Shown here: piece after piece, positions 11,266 through 24,268 of the stretch
How the letters are laid out: every line of letters begins with the position of its first letter
How positions within the stretch are numbered: the first letter of the stretch is position 1
Assembly: GCF_000787575.1 (NCBI RefSeq)
Contig: NW_012236501.1
Coordinates: 161,102 to 225,101 of the forward strand
DNA: 64,000 nt
Reading direction: 5' to 3'
Origin: Acytostelium subglobosum LB1
Taxonomy: Eukaryota > Evosea > Eumycetozoa > Acytosteliales > Acytosteliaceae
Position numbers and translations under genes: made by a program
Notes under the pieces: model-generated
The model's database searches: none
The model's input: the letters and a program-made list of their open reading frames with translations, nothing else
What the model was told of the DNA's origin: nothing

Positions 11266-14200
11266 TCACTCCAACTGCTTAATGCGATTGGTGATCCATG
11301 AGATCAACTTGATGTGACCATCAACGAATGCAGCGTCTCTAAGCTGTACAAGCAATCTGATGGCCTGTGCTGGATGTTGTGACATTGTGCTCCAGAATGA
11401 GGACGACGCTGTACTCTCGCTAGCAGGGCTTGAGAAGAGATGCACTATCACATCATAATGATTCGTCATTGCAGCTGAGACTATTGCTTGAAGTGATGGC
11501 ACGAGCTGCCACTGATGCTGTCCAATCGATGTTGGTGACTCTAGTCGTTTGTTGAATCGTTGGTCGATGAATCTGATCGTGTCTACATGACCAGTGGCAC
11601 AGGCATTGTCCAACAAACGGAGAATGAGGAAGTTGATCTTCTGTGTCTGCTTGATGATATCATACTCTATTAGAACGGCCAGCACGTGGACGTTGGTGAT
11701 GGTACCCAACTCGCTGGCCAGCTTGTCTAGATTGAGTGGCGTGTTGGTCGCTGTCGATGCTGCTCTGGCAACATCGAGAATGAACTTGATTGATTCGGCA
11801 TCGGCACGCTTGGCGCACTCGGGAATGGCTTGAGTGAACAACAGTTGCTGTTGTGGCGTCTTGAAGATGTCCTGCACCAACCTGACCATCGAGTGTGAGT
11901 GTGTTGCGGCACACTTGATAACGTTGATGATGCTCTGATCAGTCTGTCCGATCGACAGCCAGTTCTGGATGAATGCGCGGACCACTTTCTCGCTCATCTT
12001 GGTCTCGGGCAGGTAGTGTGACTCAATGATGCGGCAGAGGTACTTGACTCCAAACTCCATGTTGCCCGTTCCAACTCGTGCAGCGATGGCCATGCATACA
12101 TCAGGATGGGCACGTGCCCAAACACTGGCGTAGCGAGCATGCCTCTTCACCCTGTCTTGATCCTCCTGTTCCAGATCAATTTGATTGCCTTCATACTCAT
12201 CAGATTCAGATGTGTCATAATCGTCATACATGAGGTGCAACTGGTGCAACTCGGCAGGCTTAACCGGGTCATCGATATATTCGAGTGGAAGGCAGACCGT
12301 GGGGTGACCACCCAGGATCATGTTGGCAGTCATCACATCACCAATGGAGGCAGCGGCACCGAGGGCAGCGCAGTAGTCAGTGCCAAACACTCCTTGTTCA
12401 TTGAACTCCAAATAGTTGATGACGGTCTTGTCGCGATTGAGTATGGCACCTGCTAATACCTTTGCGAATAGGCAGTTCAACCTTGGATGGGCGACCAATC
12501 GACGCAACAAACCAATGGTCAATATACTTGGATGTATGTCCATGATCACTGGGTCGTCATTGTCGTCATCTTCATTGTCTTCGTCTTCATCATCTGCAAC
12601 GACAGGTTGATCGAGCATGAATGTTGCCACATCCAAATATCCATTCTCCAACACGCACTCGATTGATTGGCATGGGTTAAAGTCTTCGGCCCAATCCAAC
12701 GGTGTGATTACGGCGAACAACTTCTTGACAATATCCAGACGTCCATTGATTGCCGCTGCTCGATATGCGCGCAGCAAGGAGTCGGGCGACAGCTTGCTGG
12801 CGTGTGTCTTGGCGAGTATCTCATCGACCTTGGCCGTGTAACCAGACATGCAGAAGCGCTCGAGTTGTTGATTTGATTTGGATTGGGCCTGTGACAGTTG
12901 CTGAATCATGTTGAAGCTTTGCGCCATCAGGTCCGGCTGGCTTTGCATGAATGTGTACATGTCGCCCAATGACTGGTTCTGGAGCTTCATCAACAAGTCG
13001 TGTGTTTCCTTGGACACCTCGAACATCGTATCATTGGTCAATGGACCCTCGGGTATCTTGATGTTCTGACCAAAGAAGGGGATGGTCAAAGGCTCCTGAC
13101 CAATGCCATTGCCAGCATCAGCATCAGCATTGCCACCAGCATCATGGCTATGTAGGATGTCGTTGATAAAGTCCGAGGGATGCAGAGGGAGATCACTCAT
13201 TGCCAAGAACTTGCGCATGAGCGCTGGATGATGGATGCGAATATGGAGAGTTTCGACTGTGTACTTTGGAAGATTTGCTCGACCAATGTTGGCCAGCAAC
13301 ACATCAAAACTGTACTCCCAATCAGGCTGTGTGCAATCTGTATGACGTTTGAGGAACTTCTCGAGGAAGGCCAAATGATTGGTATCGAGTGACTCGAGCG
13401 TCATCTTGGGGTTGTCGATGAGAGTATCCAGAATGAGTCGGTTGGCAGAGATGATGGCAATCTTGAGCAGCTGGGAGTTGATCGGATAGGTGTTGGCCAG
13501 TGGTCTGTAGGCCTTGTGGAACCAATCGACTGCGCCATAGTTGATGTAGGTGGTCAGCGTGTCTCTGGCCAACAACTGTTTGCCCTTGATCAATTGGCCA
13601 TCCTTTGCACCAAGTCTCTTGTAGATGTATCCAACTTGTCCCAACACGATCATGCCCAATCTTCTGTCTCTGAACAAAGTATGGAACAGTGTTGTCAAAC
13701 GTGGTGCGGTCGTCGCATCCACCATATCAACGTCCAACGTACCTGATAACTTTCTGTTTGATTGTTTGATTGAGCGAGTGTGAGTGATCAACTTGATGTT
13801 TGAGTATTGATTGCCTGGGTTACTTACCTCTTCTTGTCTGGCTTGTTGAGCTCCTTGATGGCTGAGTGGCATTGCTTGATGATATTTGTGTCCTTGCTGA
13901 CTGGCAATGTAGAGTGCAGTGTTTACAACACGCATACGCTGGACGTTGGTGGAGAGGTGTGCCGGCCAGTTCGCCAGGAGATACGCCATGATTAGGTGAG
14001 AGTTGAATGATGCCGCCAACTCGTAGGCCTGCAGTGTGAGTGTATATCCAACCTCTAGCAATTTCTTGAGCACCAAAGGCTTGTCACCACGGCACGCCGA
14101 AATGAAGAACTTGTCAAAGTAGAATGATCTGCTGTAGTCGAGTGAGTCAAAGATCAATTCAAACACCCTGTGATCCGGGTTCCTAATCGCTTGTTCTGTG

Positions 14201-16074
14201 TTCTGCCAGGTGTCGAGGTCATAGGCGAATGACTGCTTCTTTGAGGACTTGTCTGCCTTCATGTGTTTGGCAATTGCTTGAATAGTCTCCAGTGTGCCAC
14301 TGTATAGCGCCTGTTGGACTGCAAAGCCAATGACTTTTTTATCCTCACCATTCTTTGGTTTGACTTTCTTGGCGAGATATATGATGTTCTCGACACAGTC
14401 TCGTCTGATCGCATTCAAGAGATGTTCCAGGTAGTACGTTTGATTCAATTGCTTCATGAACGCCAGCGACACGCCCCCCGCGCTCATGTATGGTTTGAAG
14501 TTGCCCTGGACCTCGAAGCCCAAATCAAAGTGATTGTTGGCGATGAACGTCGACACGACAGCCTCGGTCATCTTGTAGTCCTGGTTTTGGATGGCTTGGA
14601 TCATGTAGGAGAGGTCACGTCTATGTAGCAGCAGCGGCTTGTGTGTCTGGCTGCCAATGAGCATGCCCATCTCGACGGACATGCTCGTCCACAACTCGGC
14701 GTAGTCATCCTTTATATCACCGCTCTTCAGTGGAAGCTTGTTGCAACGTGGCAGGACGAGCCTGGCGGCCTGGAGGTCGTTGCGTTCAATCGCGTCAAAC
14801 AGTTTGTTGATGAGTGATCGGGGCGTCACAATCATTCCATTGGCCTTGAACTCGGCCAGGTCGATGAGTGACTTCACATTCTGATGGTTGTCGAGTCTAG
14901 TGATCAGCGACTCGGACACAATGCTCTCATGGATGTCGGTCACCACTTGTATGGGTATATTGAACTCCTTGCCTGTCATCACATCGAGCAGCAACTCGAC
15001 CATGTTGAGATGTCCACCAACCAGCGCAGCCTGCAGCAGTGAGTCGGGGATGAAGAGTGAGGTGAGACTGGCCAAATTGCGATGTTGAGCCATGATGAAC
15101 TTGGCAAACTCAGCATGACCGTTGGCAGCAAGGACAGCAAAGTTGACCCTAAAGTTTATCGACTTCAAGTGAGGGACGAGCACCTTGAACGTGTCGATGT
15201 GGCCCGAGCTCACACATAGGATGAGGTAATCATTCAACAACTTTGCAAATTCTAGGCCCGCAGTAAAAGATGCAGGGATCCGATCAAAGAGGTACTTGAC
15301 ACTTTCGGCATTGTTGAAGAGAACACACTGCTTGACGACGGCATGCCACACATATTGATCGTTGAGATTGTGGCCAAACTCCTGGTGGACGAGTCGGAGC
15401 ATGCTGAGGCTGATGCCAGGCAGGGTCAAGGCAAAGGCTTGTCTGGGGGCTTGACCATTGTTACTCTCATTCACTATTGTATGTTGGAGAAGCAGTCGGA
15501 CAAAGTCTTCGTTGTCATGGTTGATGGCCATCAGCAGGTGTTCACCAGTGATGCCGGTGATCATACTATGCGCGGTCATACTCAAGTAGGACTGGAGCAT
15601 GTGTAGGTTGCCAATCTTGACCAGCTTGGTGATCAAGTCTGAGTAACTCTTATTAATATTGGATTGGTCTGTCTGTGTTTGTGCTGGTAGCGACATGTTG
15701 ACATTGCGCAGTAGATGATCAAACACTTGTGGATTGTTGTACCAGATTGCTTGTGCTAGCAATGTGTTGTTGGGCGGGTAGGGATGGGTGGCCGATACAC
15801 GATCATACTCATTGATGTAATATTGAGTAGCATGATACTTTAGAAACTGTCCAAGGTCACCATTCTCTAATAATACCTTGCCCTTTATAACACCTATTAC
15901 ATAAGTTGTCCTTGTAGTTGTTGTTGTAGTTGTTGTATTTGATGATGTGTTGTAAAGTGGATAGGCGGAGAGTATCTGATTGATTGTGAAGTTGACATGA
16001 CTGAGTATACGTTGACACAACGCAGTATCTCTAAATACATTATGTATAACAATATCCTTATTATTATTATTCAT
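11266..16074 (-). CDS. Ankyrin-array gene 4, two exons with one apparent frame slip
   Basis: Best model: complement join(11266..13753, 13828..16074), about 1577 residues. The start at 16074 (MNNNNKDIVIHNVF) is chosen by family match; an in-frame ATG 36 nt upstream at 16110 would add 12 residues. Conceptually the DNA reads as one unbroken 1614-residue frame, but this is misleading. The family's exon-1 ending (IIKQCHSAIKELNKPDKKR) lies in another frame just before a good donor (AG|gtaagt), and exon 2 restarts in phase at KLSGTLDVDM. One extra base in the run at 13885-13887 plus the 74-nt intron equals 75 nt, which keeps the frame open through the intron. The second half has a header (TLFHTLFRDRRLGMIVL), an acidic stretch DEDEDNEDDDNDD and the landmark DIHPSILTIGLLRRLVAHP. 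Confidence 0.75.
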   Translation of the reverse strand: MNNNNKDIVIHNVFRDTALCQRILSHVNFTINQILSAYPLYNTSSNTTTTTTTTRTTYVIGVIKGKVLLENGDLGQFLKYHATQYYINEYDRVSATHPYPPNNTLLAQAIWYNNPQVFDHLLRNVNMSLPAQTQTDQSNINKSYSDLITKLVKIGNLHMLQSYLSMTAHSMITGITGEHLLMAINHDNEDFVRLLLQHTIVNESNNGQAPRQAFALTLPGISLSMLRLVHQEFGHNLNDQYVWHAVVKQCVLFNNAESVKYLFDRIPASFTAGLEFAKLLNDYLILCVSSGHIDTFKVLVPHLKSINFRVNFAVLAANGHAEFAKFIMAQHRNLASLTSLFIPDSLLQAALVGGHLNMVELLLDVMTGKEFNIPIQVVTDIHESIVSESLITRLDNHQNVKSLIDLAEFKANGMIVTPRSLINKLFDAIERNDLQAARLVLPRCNKLPLKSGDIKDDYAELWTSMSVEMGMLIGSQTHKPLLLHRRDLSYMIQAIQNQDYKMTEAVVSTFIANNHFDLGFEVQGNFKPYMSAGGVSLAFMKQLNQTYYLEHLLNAIRRDCVENIIYLAKKVKPKNGEDKKVIGFAVQQALYSGTLETIQAIAKHMKADKSSKKQSFAYDLDTWQNTEQAIRNPDHRVFELIFDSLDYSRSFYFDKFFISACRGDKPLVLKKLLEVGYTLTLQAYELAASFNSHLIMAYLLANWPAHLSTNVQRMRVVNTALYIASQQGHKYHQAMPLSHQGAQQARQEEVSNPGNQYSNIKLITHTRSIKQSNRKLSGTLDVDMVDATTAPRLTTLFHTLFRDRRLGMIVLGQVGYIYKRLGAKDGQLIKGKQLLARDTLTTYINYGAVDWFHKAYRPLANTYPINSQLLKIAIISANRLILDTLIDNPKMTLESLDTNHLAFLEKFLKRHTDCTQPDWEYSFDVLLANIGRANLPKYTVETLHIRIHHPALMRKFLAMSDLPLHPSDFINDILHSHDAGGNADADAGNGIGQEPLTIPFFGQNIKIPEGPLTNDTMFEVSKETHDLLMKLQNQSLGDMYTFMQSQPDLMAQSFNMIQQLSQAQSKSNQQLERFCMSGYTAKVDEILAKTHASKLSPDSLLRAYRAAAINGRLDIVKKLFAVITPLDWAEDFNPCQSIECVLENGYLDVATFMLDQPVVADDEDEDNEDDDNDDPVIMDIHPSILTIGLLRRLVAHPRLNCLFAKVLAGAILNRDKTVINYLEFNEQGVFGTDYCAALGAAASIGDVMTANMILGGHPTVCLPLEYIDDPVKPAELHQLHLMYDDYDTSESDEYEGNQIDLEQEDQDRVKRHARYASVWARAHPDVCMAIAARVGTGNMEFGVKYLCRIIESHYLPETKMSEKVVRAFIQNWLSIGQTDQSIINVIKCAATHSHSMVRLVQDIFKTPQQQLLFTQAIPECAKRADAESIKFILDVARAASTATNTPLNLDKLASELGTITNVHVLAVLIEYDIIKQTQKINFLILRLLDNACATGHVDTIRFIDQRFNKRLESPTSIGQHQWQLVPSLQAIVSAAMTNHYDVIVHLFSSPASESTASSSFWSTMSQHPAQAIRLLVQLRDAAFVDGHIKLISWITNRIKQLE

Positions 16075-16175
16075 GATTGTTTGATTGAATGAACACACAC
16101 AAAGATTCATACTCTGGCTTTAGACTTTGATCACACTCATTCATTGAATGATGTAACCCCCCACGCGAGTGAAGA

Positions 16176-19100
16176 TCATTTTATATTTGAAGACGAATGA
16201 TGGTGAAGATCAAGTTTGAGTTGTTTGATTCGGTTGGTGCACCATTTGATCACTTTGACAAGTCCATCAAAGAATGCTGTGTGTCTGAGTCGTACAAGTA
16301 ATCGGATGGCATGAGTTGGATGCTGTGACATTGTTCGCCACATTGTTGATTGAGTATCGCCATCGCCCAAGAGATAGGCAATCACATTGTGATTATTGCT
16401 CATTACAGCAAGTACCATTGAACTAATTGCTGGAACGAATTGCCTGACTCCATATGATGTCGATGTTTGTAACAGCCTCTCATTGTTGATACGTTGGTCG
16501 ATGAATTGAATCATGTCCACACGTCCACTTGAGCAGGTTGCGTCCAATATTTGTTGAATGAGTCCATTGTATCGATCAGAATTGTCAATATATCCATTGT
16601 CCATGAGTATGGCCATCACCTCGACATTGGTGATGCTGACCTTCTTTAGTTCTTTGAGGAGGTCCACTGTGGGATGGCCATATGTAGGAGCGTCGTCTCC
16701 ATCTTCAGTCGATGGCTCCATCATCACATCGATAATGAATTGGAGAGATTGGACATCACTTCGATGAACACATTGAGGTATCGCATAGACGAACAGTGGC
16801 CTTTCGTCAAACTGAATGATTGTGTCCAACAACTTGAGTAGTGATAGAGATATAGCACGATGCATGATATAAATCAAGTCATAACTATCATAGTAATGAC
16901 GTGATTCAAACCATCCAATGATTAACTCTTTGACAACATCCTCTGTCATCTTGGTCTGAGGACGACATGCCGCGCCCATGACGTTGTACAGCATCATACA
17001 GTCAAAGTGGTCAATGTTGCCCAATGTAATGTGACGTGCGATCAGCCGTCCAACCGCAGGATCGACGCGCGTCCAAACATCCACTCGATGTCTTTCTCGC
17101 CTGTTATAGAGATATGTGAGATCAAACTCTTGAACAAGGTTATCATCTTCAATTCTACGATAATCAAAGTCAACATCCTCGGGAGGCATGCAAAGATTCG
17201 GGTGATTGTTCAAGATCATCTCGGCTGTGTCCACATCACCAATCATTGCCGCCGCTCCCAATGCACAGCGGTAGTCAGTGGCGAACTCTCCATTCTCATT
17301 GAGTTCCAACATATTGATGATGTCCATGTCTCGCTTGAGTATGGCGCGAGCCATCACTGATTCAAATGTGCAATTGAGGCGAGGATGTGCGATCAGTTGT
17401 TGAAGCAGGTCAAGGGATAGGTTGCTTGGGTGGATGTCCGTGACGGGCTCAGCGTAGTGAATGTCGTTGGGGTTGTGGTTGGGCAGACCAATCAAGAACA
17501 TTGCCAAGTCCATGCGGCCATTCTTCAGAGAAAAGTCCATCAGTGCCAGTGGATCAAAGCCCACCAACGACTCAGCGGGGAGATCGTTGATGATGATTGT
17601 GTATAACCTCTGAGCCGTTCCAATGTGACCTCGTTCCAATGCAGTTTTGTAGCCAGCAATAATATTATCTGGGTGGCAAGTCGCTGGCAGGTTTGTAACG
17701 AAGTATAATGTCGATGATCTCATCACGACCAGTCACACAGCATAGGTGAATGAGGCCACTAATAAAGCTTGTAGACTCGAGTGCATCGCTCACTTGGACT
17801 GTGGACGGGGGCGAGACTGTTGATATGGTGCCACTCTCAAGCATCCTGATATGGTTCGACAGTAATGTGGTACAGTACTCAACAGTGAGGAGTGGCTCGC
17901 CGGGTGTATCGACGTCCGTCAACCTCTTGATAACCTCATGGTCTGTGACTCCATCAATGACCTTTCCATTGACCAATAGTGTGGATAGTCCAAGGTTTGC
18001 CTGGAGCTCGTCCAAGAGGTACTCCCACCTTGGATGGATGTCTCGTCCATTCTGATGTCCAACTAATATTGGTAGAACGTTTAAAGGGAATATTGAAACA
18101 AAGGATAGGTTGATGTTGGCCAGGAGGGTGTCCACATTGCGCGCGTCAGGGGAGGCGTAGCCAAAACATTTATCCAACAGATAGGAGTTGTGTGGATAGA
18201 TGTTGGAGACAGAGTTGAACGACTTGATGAACCATTCATGGGCGCCACATTGGATATATGTAAGCAATGAATCCATATCCAGGAGTTGTCTGCCCTTGAT
18301 CAGTTGATATTCCTTATATGTTATTCTATTGATGTCACCAATCATTCTCATGATGATCATGCCCACTCGTCTGTCTCTGAACACCAAATGGAATGCTGTT
18401 GATATACGTGATGATGCTGATGTTGATGTTGATGATTGATTGGTCTCACTGTACAATGCTTTTGGTTGAATAGAGTCATTCCTAGATTGATTGATTTTAT
18501 TGATTGAGTGGGTTAGTGATGAGTGGGATGGTTCCTAATTGATTGGAGGTACATACACTATCATGTTCGAGTTGATGTCCTTGATGATTGAATGGCAAAG
18601 GTCGATGATTCGGACGTATCCATAATTGTAGGCAATGTGGAGAGCTTCATTGATCGCACGAAGTCGTTGAATTTTGGTCTTGTTGAGGATGAATGGTGAT
18701 GATGGTAATGTCTTGAGAAGGTACTCCAGCACCTGGATCGAATTGCCTTGCGCAGCGTACTCGATGTCGACTAAGCTTATGCTCGACACGCATCCATGCT
18801 CTTCAGTCAATGTCTTAAGTACACCTAGCTTGTTATGCTTACACGCTGTGGACACGGCTTGGCTGTGACGAACATTGACGTTGGCGGCCACCAGTCTGCC
18901 CAACACAAACTCAAATACCTCTGTTGAGTTGCGAATGGCGTGCTCCAAACTGGTTGAGGTGACCAATGTGTTTGAGAACTTGGCCAGGTAATCAAAGATG
19001 GCGCTAACTGACTCCAACGTGCCAGTCTCAATCGCCTTATTGATTGTTGATCTCTCCTCTGCGGCATTGTCCACGCTTGGCTTGACATGCCTGGAGAGGA

Positions 19101-20820
19101 AGGCGATGCCCAAGACGTAGCCTGCCTTGATCGCTTTCTTTAGGTGCTTGAAGCAGTAGTTGAACAGGTCCATACCCGGACCAATCTCGAACAAATGATG
19201 GATGAGTTGCATCAACTCCACAGATACACCAGCAACTTTGATTGAGTTGCTGCAGTGGCCAAACCTGAAACTTGAATCAAAGTAAAGGTAGCTGATGAAT
19301 AGTCTGGCCAGCTCGATTAACCTCTGGCGCTGGGGTCCTGGAGACATGGTAGTGATTTCGTTGACAAAGAATGTCAGGGTATAGGCTGTTAGAGGCAAAG
19401 GACGGAGCTCTTGGCTAGCAATAAGCATGCCCACCTCATGTGACATTGTTTCAAGTATGATGCGCTCATGCTCCTGGGTCCAATATTGTTCGAGGCAATC
19501 GGAATCACACTCAGGGAGAATGAGTTGGACCTCACTTATGTTGTTGTTCTTGACTGCCTCCAGTAGCAATTTGATATGCACCTCCTCTGACGTGGGTATT
19601 CGTTTGGTTACGACCTGACACTCGACATTCGGGTGGTTGGAGACCAACTCCCACAGGTGGTCTGGCACGATGGTCTGGCTCTTGCCATTCACACATTGCT
19701 TTGCAAACTTGATGTCGGGATTGTTGGTCATCGCGTCGAGGAGCACGGTGACAATGTCAAGACCAAGAGTATGATCGCGAGTAAGCACGTCAAGGGCCTT
19801 CTGGACCAAATTTTCAGACGAGGAGTAGTCTGTGTTGATGGGCTGTTGATGATCGATGAGGTATTTGATGATGTCTGAATGCCCACTCTCGATTATGCTC
19901 TCCAGTGATGATGAGTCGATCTTGATGACATCTTCAGGAGTGAGATCCTGAAGTATAACATTGAGTGTATCAATATATCCATTCATGCAACAATACTTTG
20001 CTTGCTCTCTCAATATGCCTCTGAGCCTAGCCTCAAAGTCATGGTCGTAGAAGTTGTCGTCATCGTCATCGCCATTGTATCCATTGTTTGACGATCCATG
20101 AATGTGATCCAAGAGATATTCTACACATTCGGCGTTGTCAGAGCGTACAGAACTCTCGATGAACCACTTCCAAATGTCAAAGTTGTCAAGCAGTTGATGA
20201 TGGGCAAACTCCTCGTTGAGTAGACGAAGCATGTTGATGTCGAGATGGAAATCAGGTTCCTGGAAAACATGTTCACTCACGATAGAATGTTGAAGTAACG
20301 CTCTAACAAAGTGCTCGTTCTTGTGATTGATCGCGATTGCCAGTTGTTTGAGTTCGAGTTGGTACAAAACTCCTTGTCCGGTCATGTCGAGGTAGGTCTG
20401 TAGTATGTGGACATTGCCATTATTGACAATATCTGTGATCACGTCTGTATTATTATTGTAGGTGTTCAACGAATGATATGGTAGTGACATGTTTGTGTTC
20501 TGAAGCAGATGATCAAACACTCGTTGATTGTTGTACTTTATCGCTTGTTCGAGTAATGTGATGTTGGGAGGGTATGTCGATGCAACTCGATCATACTCTG
20601 TGATGAAGTATTGTGTTGCGTTATACTGTAGCATCTGTTTGAGATCACCTCTGTCTAGTAGCTCTTTGCCTTTGATCACTGGCTTGACTAAGTGTTGTTG
20701 ACCTTCACGTATCCATAGTTGATGAATATCACTAACATGTTTGAATATCAACTGACACAATGATGTATCTGTCAATACTTTATGTATAACTATCTTGTTA
20801 TTGTTGTTATTGTATAGCAT
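16176..20820 (-). CDS. Ankyrin-array gene 5, two exons with one frame break
   Basis: Model: complement join(16176..18481, 18557..20820), about 1522 residues if the single break is an assembly error. Exon 1 starts at ATG 20820 (MLYNNNNNKIVIHKVL) and holds the header and repeats. The 75-nt phase-2 intron uses donor GT|gtatgt and acceptor ctag|G. Exon 2 enters the second header (STAFHLVFRDRRVGMIIMRM; LIKGRQLLDMDSLLTYIQCG). A one-base excess near 17669-17671 changes frame between SDLPP and DNIIAGYK, by comparison with the PASTLPPN context in locus 2. After it the frame is open to the TGA, including TDIHPSNLSLDLLQQLIAHP. It could be an expressed gene with an assembly error, or an early pseudogene. 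Confidence 0.7.
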
Positions 20821-20929
20821 TGATTGATTGAATGAGTGTATGTGAACGAATGAACGAAAGAGTCAAGTTTGAAGGTCGCGACACACACGACCACACACTC
20901 AACTCATATTGTGTTTATTTATGGGTCAC

Positions 20930-23900
20930 CTACACAAGTTGATTGATCAGCTTGGTGCACAGGTTGATGATGTTCATGTGTCCATCGTTGAAGGCATTGA
21001 ATCGAAGTTGTTTAAGCAATCGAATGGCATTGACTGGATAACTTTGTTGTTGACTCCTCGGGGTAGAACTCAAAGACTAGGTTTCCATCCTCATCGTCTT
21101 CATCGTCATCGTCACTGTCCTCTTCATGATCTTGACGATATATCTTGAAATCCTTGTCCACGTACTCTGGCGGGATGCACTCATCAGGGTGCTCTTGAAT
21201 GATCATCTCGGCCATCTCAACATCACCAGTGATCGCGGCGGCGCCCAGTGCGAAGTGATAGTCTGATTTGAACCTGTTTGAATAAGATGATCGCTCCAAC
21301 AAGTTGATGATAGCCTTGTCTTGATTGAGTATGGCATGCGCCAGCAAAGTGCTGGAGTTGAACCTGATTTGATGAAGTGCCAACAACCTCTGTATCAAAC
21401 CAATCGACAGTATGCTTGGATGGATGTCAATCACAGGTCCGATCGATAATTCATAATTATCATAATCATCCTCATCATCATTACTGTCCATGTCGTAGTC
21501 GTCGCCATCACTGTCCATGTCATAGTCGTCGCCATCATTGTTGTCCAATGGGAGTCCGAGCAGGAAGTCGGCCACATGCTCGTGGCCCTTTTTCAACACG
21601 TCAGAGATCGGGTAGAAATGGAAGTATCTTGGGCCAGCGTCATGGTAGACAATGATCTCATGGAGCCGTTTGACAAAGTCAAGATGGCCATTGGTCGCGG
21701 CAATACGGAAGGCCAAGTTGAAATCCCGGATGTCGAAAAATGACAAGACTTCGAGGCGATCGATAATGTGATCGAACACGTCGATCTTGCCATTCTCTGC
21801 ACATTGCATCAGGAGTGATTTCATCACATCCTTCATTAGGAACTTGCAAGTGGCCGGGTCCACATGATATTGGGTACTGGGCTGGACGTGTGATTCGAGT
21901 GAGGGCAATGGGCCAGGTCCAAGAGCTCGATCAAAGGCCTCCTTGTCGCTGATCCAATGCTTGAACATCACTTTGATGTGTTGCGTTGGGTAGACATCTT
22001 TGCTGATCGTGATCAACTTGTACATGAGCGCTGGATGGTTGACCTTGGGAAAAATCAAACCATCAACCTTGTACTTTGACATTTGATTGAGTGTCAGCAT
22101 CTCATCGATGCTGCGCTCCCATCCATCCTGATGACAGTGTGAATGATGCTCCACGATTGATTGTAGGATGGAATCATACTCATGATGAAGGATATTCATA
22201 GAGGGGTTGGCCAGGGGGGCGTCCATAACTTGGGTGTCGGCACGAATGAGTGCTGCTGTGAGCAACTTGGTGTTGTCAGGGTATATGTTGGCAACTGGGT
22301 AGTATGACTTGAGGAACCATTCAATGGCACCATACTTGATATAGTCGACCAGTGAATGATTGGCCAGAAGTTCTCCACCTTTGATCAGTTGGTCATCGTT
22401 GACACCAAACCTCCTGTACACATCACCAATCGTCTTCATGATGATCATGCCCAGTCTCCTATCTTTGAACACCAAGTGGAATGCTTTTGACATGCGTGAT
22501 GCGTATGTTGGTGTCGTATCCATCCTCACTGCGATGGAACTCTCCTCCTCTTGTTTCCTGAGATTGTTGGATCGAATCATTGAATAAGTATGATTGGTGA
22601 TTGATTGAGCGTGGGGGGGAAGGAACTATTCCATTGCATGATTGGTTTGACTTACCTCGAACTGTTGTTGATTTTGTTGATGATTGAGTGACAAAGATGA
22701 TGATTCGCGTCTTTCCATCAAAGTTAGCACTGTCCAGTACACTTTTGACTGTGCGTAGACGTTGAGTAATGGTGGTTTTGACGAATGGCGAAGCTGTCCA
22801 TGTGTCCAAGAGATACTCCAACTCGTCATATGAGTTTGATTCAACCAACTTCAAAATGTCGTACATATTGTAATTGGACTGAGTAGTTGCACTGGTACTA
22901 CTGTTGTTGTTGTTGTTGTTGACTCCATCACTATCATCGATCATCGTTATATATGTGTGCCACCCACTCTGGGGTCCGGTACATCGGTGACCAATGGCTT
23001 CGGTTGGCGTTTGAATGGCTTCACATTGATCATACACCTGACACCTTGATGTTTGGACAATCGCTCAATCAATGATGTTGACTTCAAGTCCTTGTGGATG
23101 TCATCCACCAGCTGATCCTGCATCCTGCGCTTATCTTTGCCGGATTGAGATCGGGTGATGAGTTCTAGGAGATGCTCGGCCATGTCCATATGCCCATTGA
23201 CCAATGCAGTTTGAAGCAGAGAGTCGGATGACTCCAAGTCAATGCTGATATTGATATCATCTTTGAGCTCCTCCGTGATGTACTTGATCAGATGTGTGTG
23301 ACCAGCTGAGATCAGAAGACTATCCTTTTGGAAGCGATTGTCAAGTGGTCACTTCTATACATGGCCACCTTATAACGCTCAAATAGTACCTTGAACACCT
23401 CAACCGATCCATAATCGAAGCAAAATCTAATGAGGATACTCAATGTGAGTCTGGGATTCCCTGCCATAGACCCTGCATTGTGATCCAAGAGGTACTGTAC
23501 ATTCTCGACCTTGTCGTGACGCACAGAGTGTTTGGTGATCACCATCCAGAGATTAAGATTGCACAGATGATCAGTGATCAGACGAAGAATGTTGATGTCC
23601 ACATCTGGCCGCACCAACAACTTGGACAAGTCTTCATGACGATATTCTTCAACCGATGAACGTTGAAGTAACATCTGCGCCACCATGATTGACCATCAGT
23701 AGCGTGCCGAATGAGATGTCGATCATCTGTTGATGTTGGCTGATGTCGAGGTAGGCCTGAAGCATTATAATGCTGCCACTCTTGATCACACAGGAACGCA
23801 TGTAATCCAAGATATGCCCGAGCTCCTCAGAGTACTCTGATGGAAATGTCATGTTGGTGCATGTCAACAGATGTTTGAACACTCGTTCATTGTTGAAGAT

Positions 23901-24197
23901 CGCCGCACATGCGAGGAGATGGTCATTCTGAGGATATCCATTTGGGTAGTGTGACGACGAGACATGATCAAACTCGTCGATAAAGTATTGTGTGGCGTTG
24001 TATCTTAACATCTGATCAAGGATACCATTGTCCAACAGTTGTTTGCCCTTGATCACTGATTTGTATATCTCCTTATTGTCTTGGTCTTGAATGATGTTGC
24101 GATTGATCTCACTGACATGATTGAGTATCTTGCGACAAAGTATTACATCTCTAAACACTGTATGTATTGCAATATTATGTATGTTGTTGTTGTACAT
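20930..24197 (-). pseudogene. Ankyrin-array gene 6, decayed copy with internal deletions
   Basis: The first-half header starts at 24197 (MYNNNIHNIAIHTVFRDV). It then breaks into frames ending near 23.65, 23.31 and 22.95 kb, and a block of the first half is missing around 23.0 kb. The second half is open from about 22580 to 21012 (header MSKAFHLVFKDRRLGMIIMK). It contains an acidic spacer rich in DDYDMDSD and the VIDIHPSILSIGLIQRLLA landmark. Near 21060 the frame jumps from an acidic segment directly into the family C-terminus (NAIRLLKQL...NIINLCTKLINQLV, stop at 20930) in another frame. This implies a deletion of a few hundred residues with a frame change. Exon 2 is almost identical at the DNA level to loci 7 and 8, so decay is recent. 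Confidence 0.75.
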
Positions 24198-24268
24198 GAC
24201 TTGTAAGTGAATGAATGATTAATGTATGAATGAGTGATCAAGTTCAAGAACTTGATCAAAAGAATAAT

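Noticed and set aside
11266-16110. Locus 4 as a true single-exon 1614-residue gene
   Set aside because: Family comparison places an exon end and a GT-AG intron inside it; the open frame results from a one-base slip cancelling the intron length.
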